Shown here: in pieces, positions 49,606 to 63,703 of the stretch
Layout: the number at the start of each line of letters is the position of its first letter
Position numbering within the stretch: position 1 is the stretch's first letter
Origin: Eucalyptus grandis
Lineage: Eukaryota > Streptophyta > Magnoliopsida > Myrtales > Myrtaceae
DNA length: 64,000 nucleotides
Assembly (NCBI RefSeq): GCF_016545825.1
Contig: NC_052614.1
Location: 30,219,669-30,283,668 of the forward strand
Direction: 5' to 3'
Translations under genes and position numbers: made by a program
The notes under the pieces: generated by a model
What the model was told of the DNA's origin: nothing
Databases searched by the model: none
What the model saw: the letters and a program-made list of their open reading frames with translations, nothing else

Positions 49606-51114
49606 TGGACAACCTACAATATGTGATTCTTATTTGACTGTAAGGTCTTGTTTGGTCCGTTGCCGATGAGGAGATGAGATGTCCATTGCCGACGAGGAGA
49701 TGAGAACCAAATTCAAGCTGTGACGTGCTTTCAGGTTGGAATTACTGTTGGCGTCACCAAACAGCCATGACTCTCACCTTGGCGTCTTCGTATTGTCGGT
49801 GGGTTGACGTTTGTTTTCCTTTGCGTATTAAATATCTTCTACAGAGAGAGCATTATGTCATAGATAATTAAGGGGTCACCAATCATAATTTAATTATTTA
49901 AATAATATATAAAATTATTCAATACGTTATTATAAAATGAAAATGATTGACTTACTTATTTACGTGATTATTTTATAGAGCACTTCTCTCTCACACTTGC
50001 ATGCACAAGTAGAGAGACCTCTCGTCCTTATAAAAATGGCCAATAAGTCATATTTCATAGGAGCTCAATTTAATCTTTAAGTCAAATTCATGCATTTTTC
50101 AATAAACAAAGATTAGGACAAATTCCATTTTTCTACCTAAGAATTTAGGGGCGATTTTCACTTAACCTCGAACCCTTAAAATATACATCTAACATTTGGA
50201 AAATTTGTGTTTTGTTGACCTTGACTATGCTCGTTGAGTTTTTAAGTTAGAGTAGTGAAAGGGCCAAATTTTCCTCCATCTTGGGTTATAGGTATTTCTC
50301 CGATCAATATTCTGATTTGTAGGCTACAAACATAGGCATTACCCGGATTTATATTTAGCAAAGTTTGCCTAGGAGTGATGTCAATAATTTTATAACTCAT
50401 TAATTAGAAGCATCGTTAGAGAAACTGGTGGAAGAAAATATGGCCCATCCTATAATTGTGCATCAAATAATGTTTTCCCTCCCGTCTCAAATCAATGAGA
50501 AATAAAATAAGAAAAGGCACACCCAAAATTTAAAGTATTGAATTAATAGGACAATTGAGAAGGATTGATGAACAATACAAACACCAGTTTGGTCACATAG
50601 TAGGAAGTCAACTGAATTGAGGGGTTGTTCTCAGCTGTCTGTCCGATGACATGGTCAACTGCTCGCACCGTAATCGAACCATCCTCATCCACCTGATCCG
50701 AACGATCGACAGAATCTTCATTCTTGCACATCACCGGTCAGGACCCGCTTGACCTGGAAAATGAGCCGTAGCCATTGAAATACCAGAAGCCATGTCCAGT
50801 CCAAGGGGACAAAATTCTGAGACACAACTTCTTCTCTTCACAAGCTATTTTGATGGAACAGGAGTCCGAACGACAGAAATTCAAGAGACACAACTATTGT
50901 CTCTTCCGAACCAACACGTTACTTTGATGAACCGGGTTGTTTCTCAGTCCGAACCAACACGAGCAAGATCAAAATGTACCTCAGTGGAAGGGAAGATGTA
51001 CTCAAAAATCAGCTAAGATGAAGAAGTCCCCTCTGTATGGCCTCTAAATCTTCTTTGGAGCATTTTGCTCTAGATTATGCAGAGTGAGGTGTAACTACTG
51101 GTCTGCCCCCAATG

Positions 51115-54010
51115 CTATCTACTTTCAGCGCTATTAACAAGTGAAACCAACTCCATGTGCTGAGGCTCCACCGTCTCAGTTCCCTCTTTTAAAGTTAACA
51201 GTTCTTCTGGAAGAAGGGAAGCATTTGGATCCCCGCCAGGAGCCAAGAACAGCAAACAAAGCGGAGAAATCCTCAGGATGTTACGGATCAAGATAGCCAA
51301 CCATAAATTACCGAATTGAGTTCTAGTGACCCCAAGTGTGTGAAGTAGTAAGCCGCCTCCCCATGACGCCAGGAGGACCCCCAAATTGTCAATGGACATG
51401 AGCAGCGCAAAGAAAGTGCCCTCTATACCAGAGGGACAAAGTTTCGAGCTTAACACGTACAGAGGCATCCGTTGGAGTGTCCCTATCATTCAGGAGACCC
51501 CTTCATCAGTCACGGCGAATAAATAATCCGGCACGCCAAGTTTCAAGTTTAACCGCAGTACGAGGACCACGTCAAGCATTCCCGACAGACCAAAGAGTAA
51601 TTGAGTCCACAGTAGCAGATCCCGGAAAGGGCGATCCTGAAGATCATGTTGGAATAGTATTGCCCCAAGAAAGGAACCAACCGATCCAATTGAGAGCAAA
51701 TAACCAACAGTCTCCTGCAAAGAGTGGCTTGGATAGTTAGCAGACTGCATTGTAAAGTTCCTTCTGCTCATGACTAATCTTTTTGACTCTAAATTCTTTG
51801 TATTGGACAAAACTCAGGTCACTATAAAAGCTTTTACCGTAACAATGCATCTCAATCTTCAAGGATTTCGTCATCAAGGAAGCAATTGGGACAATAAGGA
51901 AACAAAAACAGCCTCTCAAATGACTTTAGCCGCATGAGTTCATATTTCAAAACTTTCATAATGATCATCTGTCTTAAAGCCAACAGATACTCGATTTGTC
52001 TTGTCTACTAACTATGTGGCTTGGAGACGTAACACTCTGATCATGGAGATGTCCGTTGATCTCAACCACATAGAGAAGGTATACGTGTTAATTTGTATAA
52101 GATTCTTCCACTTGAGCACATCTATAAAAAAGAAATTCTAGCATTTTCTACCACGTTCCAATCTTTGGGCGTGCTGCCATTGCTTTGGGGTTCCCAGAGC
52201 TCAGCCCACAGGCATTCAGCGTTTACACTCTGAGCTGAAGCAAACTACTAGCTCGGTAATTTCTACTCTCGGAGACCAGAATGACTAAAATCTTGATAAT
52301 CATCAGAAATTTTTTACAGAAACTTCTAGGTTCAATATTGCATTTCCTAGTTCTTGCCCTTCAAAATAAGTAGTCTGGCATGAGAAGCAAACTTAACTCG
52401 TCCGTACCTCAGAGAAAGATGGACCTCCATCGGCATCTGTATACCAATAGAACATTCCATCGCGAATATTCCAACTTAGTGCGATGGATGAATACATGTA
52501 TATACACGGTCTCCACACAGCTGGGATTTTCAAAGTGGTCCACATGGCCTTTCCAGCATCAAGAAACTTCTGACTGACCTGGCACGACTTCACAATGTTA
52601 GTTCAATAGTCTCCAGGAACATAAACACAGAGATACTGAGAAGTGGCACCTGTCTGTAATCAAAATTTGATGTATGAGGCTCATCGAGAATACTTCCTAG
52701 TAATAGCACAAGCCCAGCTGGTATTGTCAGCAGAGCAAACACTCCCTAGCCAACAAAAAGGAGAGAAGGATTATGAACTGTGGAATTTCAGAGAAAAAAT
52801 ATGAAAGTTTGGGCTCGAAATGGTATTGAGAGGACACAAACCATTGGACCCATTCTGCGGACAAAGATACCACTGATGACGAATCCCACAAGTCCTCCAG
52901 TTGACTCGCTCAGAGCACCCAAGCTTTGCATATAAGCTGCCAGAGAAGGATGGCTGATGCTGTTCTGTGCCACACAAGCATCTATTACAACATCTGCTAT
53001 TGCAACGCCAGCAGTTCCTGCTGTCAACAGCACTAGGGCAAGAACAAGGTGCACCTTGTAGAATGATAACACGAGCATGGAGAATACTCCTAGAAAACCT
53101 ATAACAATTAAAAAAAAAAAAAAATTCGGTCATACAATCACATCCGAAATTCTTCCAGATGTTTCTGCTTTTCATCCTCACACATTAGATCGTATGAGGG
53201 CATTTTCTTACATTCCCTCTGTATTTACTTTCTCCAAAGATGCCTCAAAAGCCAAAAGTGAAGCGTGTTATCTCATAAGTAGAAGTGCCCATCTGACTAA
53301 ACTCGCTTCAGAGTTCTTTATGCAACGAGGACTAAATGCACTAAAGTGAAGAAATCAAACCTAATCTAAAAGACAACAACTGTAGCCCCCAAGTGTGCTT
53401 TCCAACGCATGCTTTCAGACCAATATTTACTCCAAATCAAAGCGCAAAGTGATGCATGTTGGATAACAACCACTAGTAGTAGCTTTTGAGTGATGCTAAT
53501 CTTTAAGCCTATATGAAGATGCAGGGATGCCAAAACTATTAGCCTAAACCATAATGTGAAAGATGAAATTCAGAAGATACAAATAACAAAAAAAAGGGAA
53601 ACTGGAGAATCACAACCGACTTTTCTATACCTGCTAAAATAAGATAGGGCCGCCTCCGGTACCCTGCGACCGGGAGCACATCGGTCAGCAGTCCCCAAAT
53701 TGGTTTGACAATCCAAGGAAGCTTTATTATTCCTGTATAGACCTGAGACTCGGAAGGCTGAACCTTCTGAAGATCCTTCATATAGTACTTGGTTGCAACA
53801 TCAGACAGTGCGCCCCCAAGCCCTTGGCTTATTCCATACACAATCGCCACCCCAAGAACAAAGCTCCAGTGCATTTCCACCGCCAGCATTCTCAGCCATT
53901 GGACTGGAGCCAGGAAGCAACTGCGCACCCTCGATCTGGGCACATTCTTATCCCGCGGCAGCCTCCGCCACCTCCTCCTCAGAGGCCACAAGATTAGCCG
54001 TCTCCTCCAT
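51115..54010 (-). pseudogene. Folate-biopterin transporter, tandem copy 1, with two disabling changes
   Basis: The five exons match copy 2: 53631-54010, 52842-53098, 52650-52745, 52408-52578 and 51115-51714, all with intact GT-AG borders. It encodes the BT1/FBT family of major-facilitator-type membrane carriers: [56 protein letters not shown] and [11 protein letters not shown]. Two lesions break it. Exon 1 has one extra base (380 versus 379 nt), so the ATG at 54010 runs into TAA after about 20 codons. Exon 5 has TGA at 51490-51492 where copy 2 has CGA, removing about 125 C-terminal residues. A downstream in-frame Met (in RMLAVEMHW) could bypass only the first lesion. Codons elsewhere look well kept, so inactivation seems recent. 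Confidence 0.88.
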
Positions 54011-55652
54011 ATGACACACCTCTTGCGGTCAAACTTGCTAAGGAAGATGGTCTATTTCTTCCAGTAATGGTTGACTCGCATCAAGACGGGTTGTATATCA
54101 TATAAGTTGGATTTAACATGCTTGTTTAACTCAAATTCATCTATTCTTCGACAAATAAAAAATAAGGAAAAATTACATCCATCAACCTAAACTTTAGGAA
54201 TTGTCACGTTTAACCTCGACCTCTTCTGAGATATGCATCGCACATCCAAAGAAACTTGCATTTCGTTACCACTATTAATGCTCGTGAACTTTTTCCATAA
54301 ACATGTACAGTACACATTTTATCGTTCTCAATTAGCGAAAGGGCTATGTTTTCCTCCGTCTCTAATTGGAGAGATTTCTCTAATCACGCTTCTAATTGGT
54401 TAGCTGTAAAAATGGTTAATACACGGATTTGTATTTAATAAAGTTTCCATAAGGATGATGTCGATATTTTTGTGACCCACTAATCAGAGCACTGATGGGG
54501 GAAATGATCGAAGAAAGAGCGGCCCGTTCGTTCCAATCTTTCTAATAATAAAATCGAAAATGTAGAAGAGAGGAATTTAAAAGTTTTGGATTAACAGGAC
54601 AATGGAGATGAAGATTGATGGACGATGCACACACCACTGTGGTCGTAAGAGGAAATCAACAGAGTTAATATGTTGTCTTGTTGTCACTTCTCAGTGATCT
54701 TTTGATGACTGTTCTTTGTCGACTTTCCCTTTTCTGCCGGAACGGTCAACGAAAGGGGACAACGTCTTGGCATCAATGCAAAAATACTTCATTGTGCCAT
54801 CCTAATAAAGAATGGATGAAGAAATCAGCTGGGTTCATCGGACTAGTCGCGAGGAAGTTTAGATCTGTTTCAACATCGCGAAGCGTTGCCGCTTCTGATT
54901 CGAAAGTACAGGCAGACAGTTGAAAATGCAGCAAACCAATGTTCTTATCAGTATACACAGCTCTTTCCGTCAATGTCAATCTTCCCAGTTTCCGTGGAAA
55001 AAGTTCAAGCATCCAGCTCCTCTGGATCTTTGATTATGTACATTCTGTTTGGAAAAGAAAAGCATACCATACCAGCATATTGATCGTCTGCTAATTCTGA
55101 CATCTATGTGTTTCTTTGAAAAAGAGTAGCACCGTCAATACCATACATTGTCATTAAATCGCAGGGAGAGCATGTAGGGAGTCGAATGCGCAAAAAACAT
55201 GAAGCCAATGGCAAGGTCAGTCAGTGGCAAGTGGAAACCCTTAATCAAACCATTCCTCATCCACCTGATCTGGACAATCTGCAAAATTTTCATAATTGCA
55301 CATCACGAGTCAAGACATGCTTGACCTTCCATGTCCCATCCATGGGGACAAATCCTGTCTTCTTCATGCACAAGTTACATGGGAATGGGAGTCCGAGCTA
55401 CAGAAATCAAAGAAAGACGACTATTGTCTCTTCTGAACCACCCCGTTCTATTGATGAACGGGTTGCTTCTCAGTTTCTGTAAATAAGAAGCTAGACAAGC
55501 AAAATCAAAGTGCACCTCCGTGGAAGGGAAGATGCACTTAAGAATCAGATACAGAACGAGAAGTAACCCCCTACCTGGCCTCCATTTCCCCTTTGGAGTA
55601 TTTTCCTCTAAAATATGCAAGCTAATTGTGTAGCTACTGGTTTGCCCCGAAG

Positions 55653-58600
55653 TTATTTAGCTTCAGCGCTATTAACAAGTGAAAGCAATTCAACGTGCTG
55701 TGGCTCCACTGTCTCAGTCCCTTCTCTTGAAGCTAACACTTCGTCAGGAAGTAGGGAAGCATTTGGATCCCCTCCAGGAACCAAGAACAGTAGACATAGC
55801 GGAGAGATTCTTAAAATGTTACGGATCAAAATAGCCAACCACAAGTTACCGAATTGAGTTCTAGTGACCCCAAGTAAGTGAAGTAATAAGCCCCCACCCC
55901 AAGATGCCGAGAGATACCCGATATTCTCGATGGACATGAGCAGAGCAAAGAAAGTGCCCTCTATACCACAGGGACAAAGCTTCGAGCTTAACACATAAAG
56001 AGGCATCAATTTGAGTGTTCCAATCATTCGGGAGACCCCTTCATCAATCACAGCAAAGAAATAATCTGGAACGCCAAGTTTCAAGTTTAACCGAAGTACG
56101 AGAACCAGGTCAAGCATTCCTGACAGACCAAAGAACAACTGAGTCCACAATAGCATATCCCGAAAAGGGTGATCCTTAAGGCCATGTTGGAATAGTATTG
56201 CCCCAAGAAAGTAACCAACCGAACCAACTGAGAACAAATAACCAACAGTCTCCTGCAATAACGATTTGAATAATTAGCAGACTGTATGGTAAAAAATTTT
56301 GTTCATAAGTAATTATTTGGAGTATAAATCTTTTATATCAGACGAAAGTTGTCATTGTGAAAGCTTTCCGCATAACAATGCATATCAATCTTCAAGGATC
56401 TCATCACCCAGGAAGCAATTGGACAACAATTAAACAATAAACAGCCATTCAAATAACTTTAGCCCTATGAGTTCAAGTTTCAGAACTTTTTACCGTAATC
56501 ATATTTCTTCAAGCTAACAAATACTCAATTTGTCTTGTACAGCAAGTTAGCTTATTTGTCAACACAGAGACATTTCCCTGATTTTTCATGGTTAAGAAAT
56601 CTTCAAGTATGAGCTAGAGTACAGCCACAAATTTGTGAAGACGTTACGCTCTGATCACATAGGTGTTTGTTGATATCAACCACAGAGAGAATTTAAACAT
56701 GTTCTCATGTAGCTAATCACACAAACTTGTATGAGATTCTTCCACTTGAGCATACAAAACTGAAACTCTAGCATTTTCTTCTCTCTGTCTCCATTGTGTT
56801 GACATTGCTTTGGGTTTCCTAGAGCTCAAAGTGTAGCCCACAGGCATTCAGCATCTACACTTTGAACTGCAAGAAACTTCTAGCTTGCTATACTTCTAAT
56901 CTCGGAGACCAGATTATGAATAAAATCTTGACAATCATCAAACCAGAAAATTCAACAGAAATTTCTAGGATCCATAATTCATTTCTCAGTTCTTGCCCTT
57001 TAAAATAAGAAAATGGAATGACAAGAAAAATTATCTAGTCCATACCTCAGAGAAAGAGGGACCTCCATCTGCATCTGTATACCAATAGAACATTCCGTCA
57101 CGAATATTCAAACTTAGTGCAATGGATGTGTATATGTATACACATGGTCTCCACACAGCTGGGCTCTTCAAAGTGGTCCACATGGCCTTCCCAGCATCAA
57201 GAAACTTCTGACTGACCTGGGTACAAGTTTACAATGTTAATTCACCAGTCTCCAGGAACTAAAACATGAAGATGCTGAGAACTTGCACCTGTCTGTAAGC
57301 AAAATTTGGTGTGTGAAGCTCATCAAGAATATTTCCTAGTAATAGCACAAGCCCAGCTGGTATCGTCAGCAGAGCAAACACTCCCTGGCCCCGAAAAAGG
57401 GAGAAGGATTATGAAATGTGGAATTTTATAGAAGAATATATAAGTTTGGTAAAAAATAATATTGAGAGGACACAAACCACTGGACCCATTCTGTGGACAA
57501 GGATCCCGCTGATGACAAATCCTAAGAGTCCTCCAGTTGACTCGCTCAGGGCACACAAGCTTTGCATATCAGCTGCCAGAGAAGGATGGCTGATGCTGTT
57601 CTGCGCCACACAGGCGTCTATTACAACATCTCCTATTACAACACCAGCAGTTCCTGCTGTCAACAGCACTAGGGCAAGAACAAGGTGCACCTTACAGAAT
57701 GATAACACGAGCATGGAAAATACTCCAAGAATACCTATAACAATAAAAAAGTCCAATCACACATTCTCATCTGAGATTCTTTAGAATGCTCAAATCGATT
57801 ACTTCAGGAGCAACTTGAAAGTAACAAATCTAGACACCAATCAATAGAAAAAACACAAGTCCTGCTTTTCATCCTCATACATGAGATCATATGAGGACAT
57901 TTTCCTACATTCTCTCTGTATTTCCATTTCCCCAATAGATGCCTCGAAAGCCAAAATCTTCAGTTGGTAATCACACAAAACCCTTCATCCTCAGAGCAAG
58001 CTCTTCATGTGGAGAGCCTACAGCCCACCATTTGCAAACCGTGCTTTCTGTAATTGACCATGAGTTTGTACATCCAGTAGTGTGTTTGTGCTAAGTGGGA
58101 AAGCAACAACTAACTCATTACATGATTCAGGGGGAAAAACACATTTGAGTGCTTCTCAAGTGCCTCTGTCAATTTAAGAGTTGGTCTTTGTCTGAACAAA
58201 TGGGGATGGGCTTTAGAATATTTTCACATCTTGCACCTTTCATGTTAAGAAAACTGAGCCTCTGCGCATCGAAATACTACGATTTGATAAAAAACAAGGA
58301 AAGAAGAGACTCCTTATTTCAATGTATTTATTAACAGTGGCTCATGTATCATATCATCTGTGTCTTTTTATTGTATTACTTTAGACTATGCAACGATGCC
58401 TAATGAAGGTTTGTCCATGAGAAGTTGTCAATGGGATTTTCTGTGGCGTGTGACAGTTGCCAAATAAATCGTGCCCTTTAATTTATTTACTGGGAGGAGC
58501 TTTATGTACCAAAATTATGTATCGCTGGGGCAAAAACAATACTTCAGTTACCTGTCCATACAACAATATAAAAAATTTCTTAGACAATTGTCTCAGATTG

Positions 58601-60311
58601 TCCATCTATAGTAGTATTTTTGTAAAGTGCAAATTCTGTCCTTCAAAAACCAATTAACTGCCATCTCCACAACAAACAACAAAAAAAAATATAGCATAGA
58701 TCCATTACCCTAAACAAACATAGAATCAAATATACATTTGGTTCATTACCACTTCATTAGGAAAACAAAAGACTAATAGGCACAGGTTACATTGATAATA
58801 TAAACCCCATTATAGACTGGTTTATGCAGTAATTCTTACCATATATGGGAAGCATCTACCAAAGTGGAAAGAAAATTCAGCACATGGCCCAGAGATGATT
58901 AATAGCTCAACCAATTGCTACATACATTGTCAATTTTTACAATCAGATTACCATTCTCAGCTCAGGCAAGACCCCCTAATTAATAGCCGTCTGATGAGAC
59001 CTCAAATAAAACCAATTGTTGTTGAGAATTTGTGTGGTCGGATCCTACTGTGTCTTAGTCATCACAACTGTTATCCAGTTCTCAGCTTCTAGAGCACAAG
59101 AGATCAGAACAAATAGCTAAACAATTCCAACTCCACAGAAAAAAAAAAATGCACGCTAGTGGATGCTAACCATCCAGTCTGGGGATTTGCCTTGGTCCTA
59201 TATTGATTACATCATGCTTGATATCTGTGTCATCTAATAGATTGTTTAATCATATGGTGAATGTGATGTCGGTCCTCATCTTCTGATGCAAGATGCCTCC
59301 TGATTGATGACCAAGAAACGCCCATCAGGCCATCCCAGCTATTGCCATGAGTCTTTAACGTCTCAATTTCACTAATTTCCTTTATTTTATTTGTTCATAC
59401 CACACTCGCCTAATCTTTCAATAAAAAAAAAAAAAAAAAACAACCTGAATTCAGTGTAAGCCTGACTTCAAGAAGGTGAATATTTTGTCAATATTATTCC
59501 CGTCATGTGTCAGAGTCATATTCACATCAGCCCATTGATCGCCTAGTTACAGTAGATTTAGATATCTCCATTCATAATAAGAAGTGCCCACTCGCTAAAC
59601 GAGCTTCAAATTTCTTCAGGCACTGAGGACTAAATGCACAGAAGTGAAGAAATCAAGCATTTTTCTAAAAGACGATTTTAACAGCCCTAAGTGTACTTTT
59701 CTGACACGTGCTTTCATACCGACATCCACTCCAAATCAAAGCGCAAAGTGATGCAAGTTAGATAACATCCACCTGTAGTTTTTGGGTGATGCTACTCTTT
59801 TAGCCTATACTGAAATGTAAGGATTCCTAAAATATTAGCCTAACCCACAATGTTAAAACTGGAATCCAGAATATACAAATAACAGAAGGAAAAAACCAGA
59901 AAATGGAGAACTTTAACCGACTTTTCAAATACCTGCTAAAACAAGATAGGGCCGTCTCCGGTACCCGGCGACCGGGAGGACATCAGTCAGAATTCCCCAA
60001 ATTGGTTTGACAACCCATGGTATATATATGATTCCTGAATAGACCTGAGACTCAGAAGGCTGAACCTTCTGAACATCCTTCATGTAGTACTTGGTTGCAA
60101 CATCAGTCAGTGCATTCCCTACCCCTTGGCTTATTCCATACACAATCACCACCCCAAGAACGAAGCTCCAATGCATTTCCGCCGCGAGCATTCTCACCCA
60201 TTGGATTGGACCACAGAAGCAACCGCAACCCCTCGATCTGGGCACATCCTCCTCCCCAACAGCCTCCTCCTCCATCTCCTCAGATACCACAAGATTAGTT
60301 GTCTCCTCCAT
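55653..60311 (-). CDS. Folate-biopterin transporter family protein, tandem copy 2, intact
   Basis: The exons I infer are 59933-60311, 57478-57734, 57289-57384, 57046-57216 and 55653-56252. They splice in phase to 1503 nt, 500 residues, the usual size for plant FBT proteins. The start is the ATG at 60311 ([12 protein letters not shown]), and upstream in-frame sequence has no ATG. After an acidic N-terminus come about 12 hydrophobic segments. Family motifs are [108 protein letters not shown] and [17 protein letters not shown]. The family includes plastid and other membrane pteridine/folate carriers, related to Leishmania BT1. The substrate here is inferred from family only. Intron 1 is 2.2 kb against 0.5 kb in copy 1. 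Confidence 0.9.
57960..59570. other. Extra sequence in intron 1 of transporter copy 2
   Basis: Copy 1 intron 1 runs directly from gatgcctcaaaagccaaaa (53238) to agaagtgccca (53280). In copy 2 the matching words are about 1.6 kb apart (57940 and 59580). The added stretch is AT-rich with a poly-A run near 59420 and has no recognisable coding sequence. Either it was inserted in copy 2 or it was deleted from copy 1. Confidence 0.65.
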
Positions 60312-60419
60312 CCGACACACTTGCTGGAGTCTCAGACTCGCCAAAAGAGACGGTCTATGTCTTTGAGAAACGGTTGGCTCGCATCAAGATCGCTTTTGGA
60401 TCATTCTTTGTGATGAGGA

Positions 60420-62130
60420 AGTCGTCGGACATGGAGGACCCAGTTCAAGAATCGGCCCTCCCTTGAGATGGGTTGCTCCTGAGCTGATCCGAGCGTTGAC
60501 CCAGAAAGGTTACTGTTGCTGGAAGGAACCTCTGAATCCAAATCTTGCAGCTGACGCTGGTTTGCTCCAAGAATGACTAGGACTATGGAGGATCCAGGGT
60601 CAAAGTCACATCAACGTTCGCGAACTGATGTGAGCTGTCTCGAAAGTGATGTCTGAATTCTGATGTGTGCCTGTTTTTTTTTCTTTTCTTTTCTTCTAAG
60701 CAAGCCCACCTTGACTTGGATATCCAAATAAGATGACATTAACAAGAACAAGAGAGACCTTTTTCCTTTTCTGTTCTTTTTCTTATCTTGAACGAGATGA
60801 GTTGGAACTTACAAGGGTCTTTTTGTTGGTGATGAAACTTGCGTAAGGCGTGCAAATGGATCTTTAAGTTTTTAATGTGCAAAATTGAGTATTTTATTTT
60901 TTTGGGTAGGAAAATCTCATAATTTTGTTAGTAGTGCATATCTTGAAAATCGAATATTTTATTAAATGACGGGATTATGCAAAAATCATTCGTCCCACAC
61001 ATTGAATGTGTAATTCTATCTATTTATCAGAGGAAAATTATTCAAATTTTTTTAAGTTTATTGCATTTTTATCAATTTAATTCTTAATCTTTCAATTTTG
61101 CCCATTAAATCTTAAAATTTTTCACTTTTTATCAATTAAGTTCATTCTTTTAATTTTGGCCAGAAATTATTAACGTAAATGCTAGTGATCTCGCGTAAGA
61201 TAGCTTACATTGAATTCAACAATTTTTAATAATATCTTATTATTATTTCAGATTTGTTATTCTTTTTTCTTTCGTTTTTTGTTTTTTTCTTCTTTCTTTT
61301 GCTGGTGGCCGGCCAGTTGCTTGTTTTTACCATTATTTCACTCTCCTTCGCTAGTTTTCCTTGAACTTGGACTTCACATACTTCTTTCAAAGAAATGCCA
61401 CCTCTGAAAACAAAGAAAGAAAAGCTATACCTTCGAGAGCGAGAAAGAAAAGCCATACCTTCCAAAGATTGTTGCTGATTTTGCAGCGTGTGACGTGGAT
61501 AACCTATGAATTCACTATCAAGCATCCACATGCAAAACTCACGAAATAATGATTCAGCATCCGTCAAACAAATTCAATGACATATTTTAAAAAACTGGTT
61601 GGTCAATTTGATCTGAACGGTTCCCGATTAGGTTAATCTACGTTCCTCACCCCTGAGAAAACCCCCTAACATATTTATAGTCAAATCTTGCTCTCTACTT
61701 AAGAACTTATATTTTTCAGCTCTCTTTGTTTTGCTAAAAATGAATGATTTAAAAAATACTTTTATAAAAACGATCACGCGTATCACTTAAAATAATTACT
61801 CAAAGGAATGTAGTTTTATTATCTTCACATTTTCATGGACGAAGAAAATAGTTTTCATTTATTCATTTTTGTAAATGATACAAGCAATCGCTTTTAGGAA
61901 AGAGTTTTCTAAACCATTCATTTTTCACGAATCCATTGAATTGTTGGTCCTGTAAGGACAAATGGCAATGAGAACAAAGAATCGTATATCCCAATGTTAC
62001 CTGTTGTAATGTAAAGTACAGTCAAGAATTAATACACAAAGACTTCCTAGTCCAGTCTCTTTGTATTCTTTGAGATGTTATAACTCAGTTTCTCTTCTGG
62101 TGTCCTCTTCTAAGTGATTGACTCCAATGC
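60420..62130. other. Spacer between transporter copies 2 and 3
   Basis: Promoter side of copy 2 and 3' side of copy 3. Around 61060-61330 it holds words of the 48930 MITE family (tcaatttaattcttaatctt, ggtggccggcc), an apparently half-preserved element. No gene is seen. Confidence 0.45.
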
Positions 62131-62133
62131 CAC

Positions 62134-63703
62134 CTAAAATGATCTTCCATTATCAGTGTGTTTAACGAGGGAAACCAGTTCGATTTTCTCGGGTTCCAGA
62201 GCTTCAGTTTCCTCTTCAGAAGCCACTTCTTTGCTCGGAAGAATAGAAGACTTTGGATCGCCTCTCGGAACCAAGAACAGCAGACAGAGAGGAGAAATGC
62301 GTAGTATGTTTCGTATCAAGATGGCCAACCACAAATTTTTGAATTGGGTCCGGGTCACCCCAAGCACGTGAAGTAGAAATCCCCCTCCCCAGGATGACGA
62401 AAAAAGTCCAACATTGTCGATTGACATGAGCAGGGCGAAAAAAGTGCCTTCTATGCCGGAGGGGCACAGCTTCGAACTGAGTACAAGTAGAGGCATCCAC
62501 TTGAGTCTCGAGACCATCTGGGACACCCACTCATCGATCACGGCGAAGACATAGTCCGGAATGCCAAACTTCCAGTTCAGTCGCAGAACCAGGACTAGGT
62601 CTAGCATTCCAGATAGACCAAAGGACAACTGGGTCCACAAGAGCAAGTCCCGGAACGGGTGATCCCTAAGACTGTGCTGATACAGTAGTGCTCCTAGGAG
62701 TGAGCCAACTGAACCGATTGAGAACAAATAACCGACAGTCTCCTGCTCGAACAAAAGGATAATTAACACATTTGCAGGTGACGAGGTCAAAAGGATCTGC
62801 TGTAAATAAGGTCACAATGCAGTTTGCACACAGTTGGCAGACTTTGAACAAGTTAATTTTAGTTCCTAAGTTGGAAATCTCTTGGAACCAACCATGCCAA
62901 ACACATTATTTTTTCCAAGCCAATTAAACACAGTATGTTCATGCACAGTAAGTCCATCAATAATTTTCAAATAAGAAGTCCTGAATGAATCGAAATTCAC
63001 ATACCTTAGAGAATGATGGACCTCCTTTTGCATCAGTGTACCAATAGAACATCCCATCGAAAATATTCAAGCTCAATGCAAGTGATGTATACATGTACAA
63101 GCATGGTCTCCAAACAGCTGGAATTTTCAAAGTCGTCCACATGGCCTTCCCAGCATCAAGAAACCTCTGGTTGACCTGACCAGGACTGAAAAATATTAAT
63201 TTGTGAATCTAAAGGAACCCAAAATGTGAAGATGCCACAATTCCACACCTGTCTGTAATCAAAATTTGGTGTGTGAGGCTCATCGAGTATGATTCCCAGT
63301 AAAAGCATAAGGCCAGCCGGAACTGTCAGAAGACCATACACCCCCTAACCAGAAATGGAAACAAGTTCTCTGATAAGGGATTGCTATGTCTGGTGAACCC
63401 AAAATGGAAATGCTACATTGAATAATAGGGTTCAAAGTTGATATACCATCGGACCAATTAGGTGAACAAGGATACCGCTAAGTGTGAAACCCACAAGTGC
63501 TCCAATTGAAGCACTCAAAGCACACAGGCTTTGCATGTCAGCTGCCAGATAGGGATGACTGATACTGTTTTGTGCCACACAAGCATCAATGGTGACGTCT
63601 GCTATCGCAACACCAGTACTTCCTGCTGTCAATAGCACTAGGGCAAGAACAAGGTGCACCTTGTAGAATGACAACATGAGCATGGAGAACACACTGAGAA
63701 GAC
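62134..63703 (-). CDS. Folate-biopterin transporter family protein, tandem copy 3 (exons 2-5; exon 1 outside window)
   Basis: The exons I infer are 63447-63703, 63249-63344, 63005-63175 and 62134-62742. Exons 2-4 are identical in length to those of copies 1 and 2 (257, 96 and 171 nt). Exon 5 is 609 nt, with a longer C-terminus ending DNGRSF. The sequence reads open throughout: [73 protein letters not shown], and [17 protein letters not shown]. It is the most diverged of the three and looks functional as far as it goes. The acceptor of exon 2 at 63704 follows ttgtag. Exon 1 would lie beyond 64000 if intron 1 is longer than about 300 bp. Confidence 0.88.

Larger units (their letters stand above)
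50080..60420. repeat. Tandem segmental duplication containing two transporter copies
   Basis: The unit at about 50080-54110 recurs at about 54165-60420. Homology includes the transporter exons and introns and also the 3' flank. For example, the paragraph around 50160-50420 matches 54190-54530, and cctcatccacctgatc occurs at both 50690 and 55255. The second unit is longer mainly because of extra sequence in intron 1. Confidence 0.8.

Noticed and set aside
53539..53991. A methionine-initiated exon for transporter copy 1 starting at 53991
   Set aside because: The codon there is TTG, not ATG. The homologous start is at 54010 and is frameshifted.
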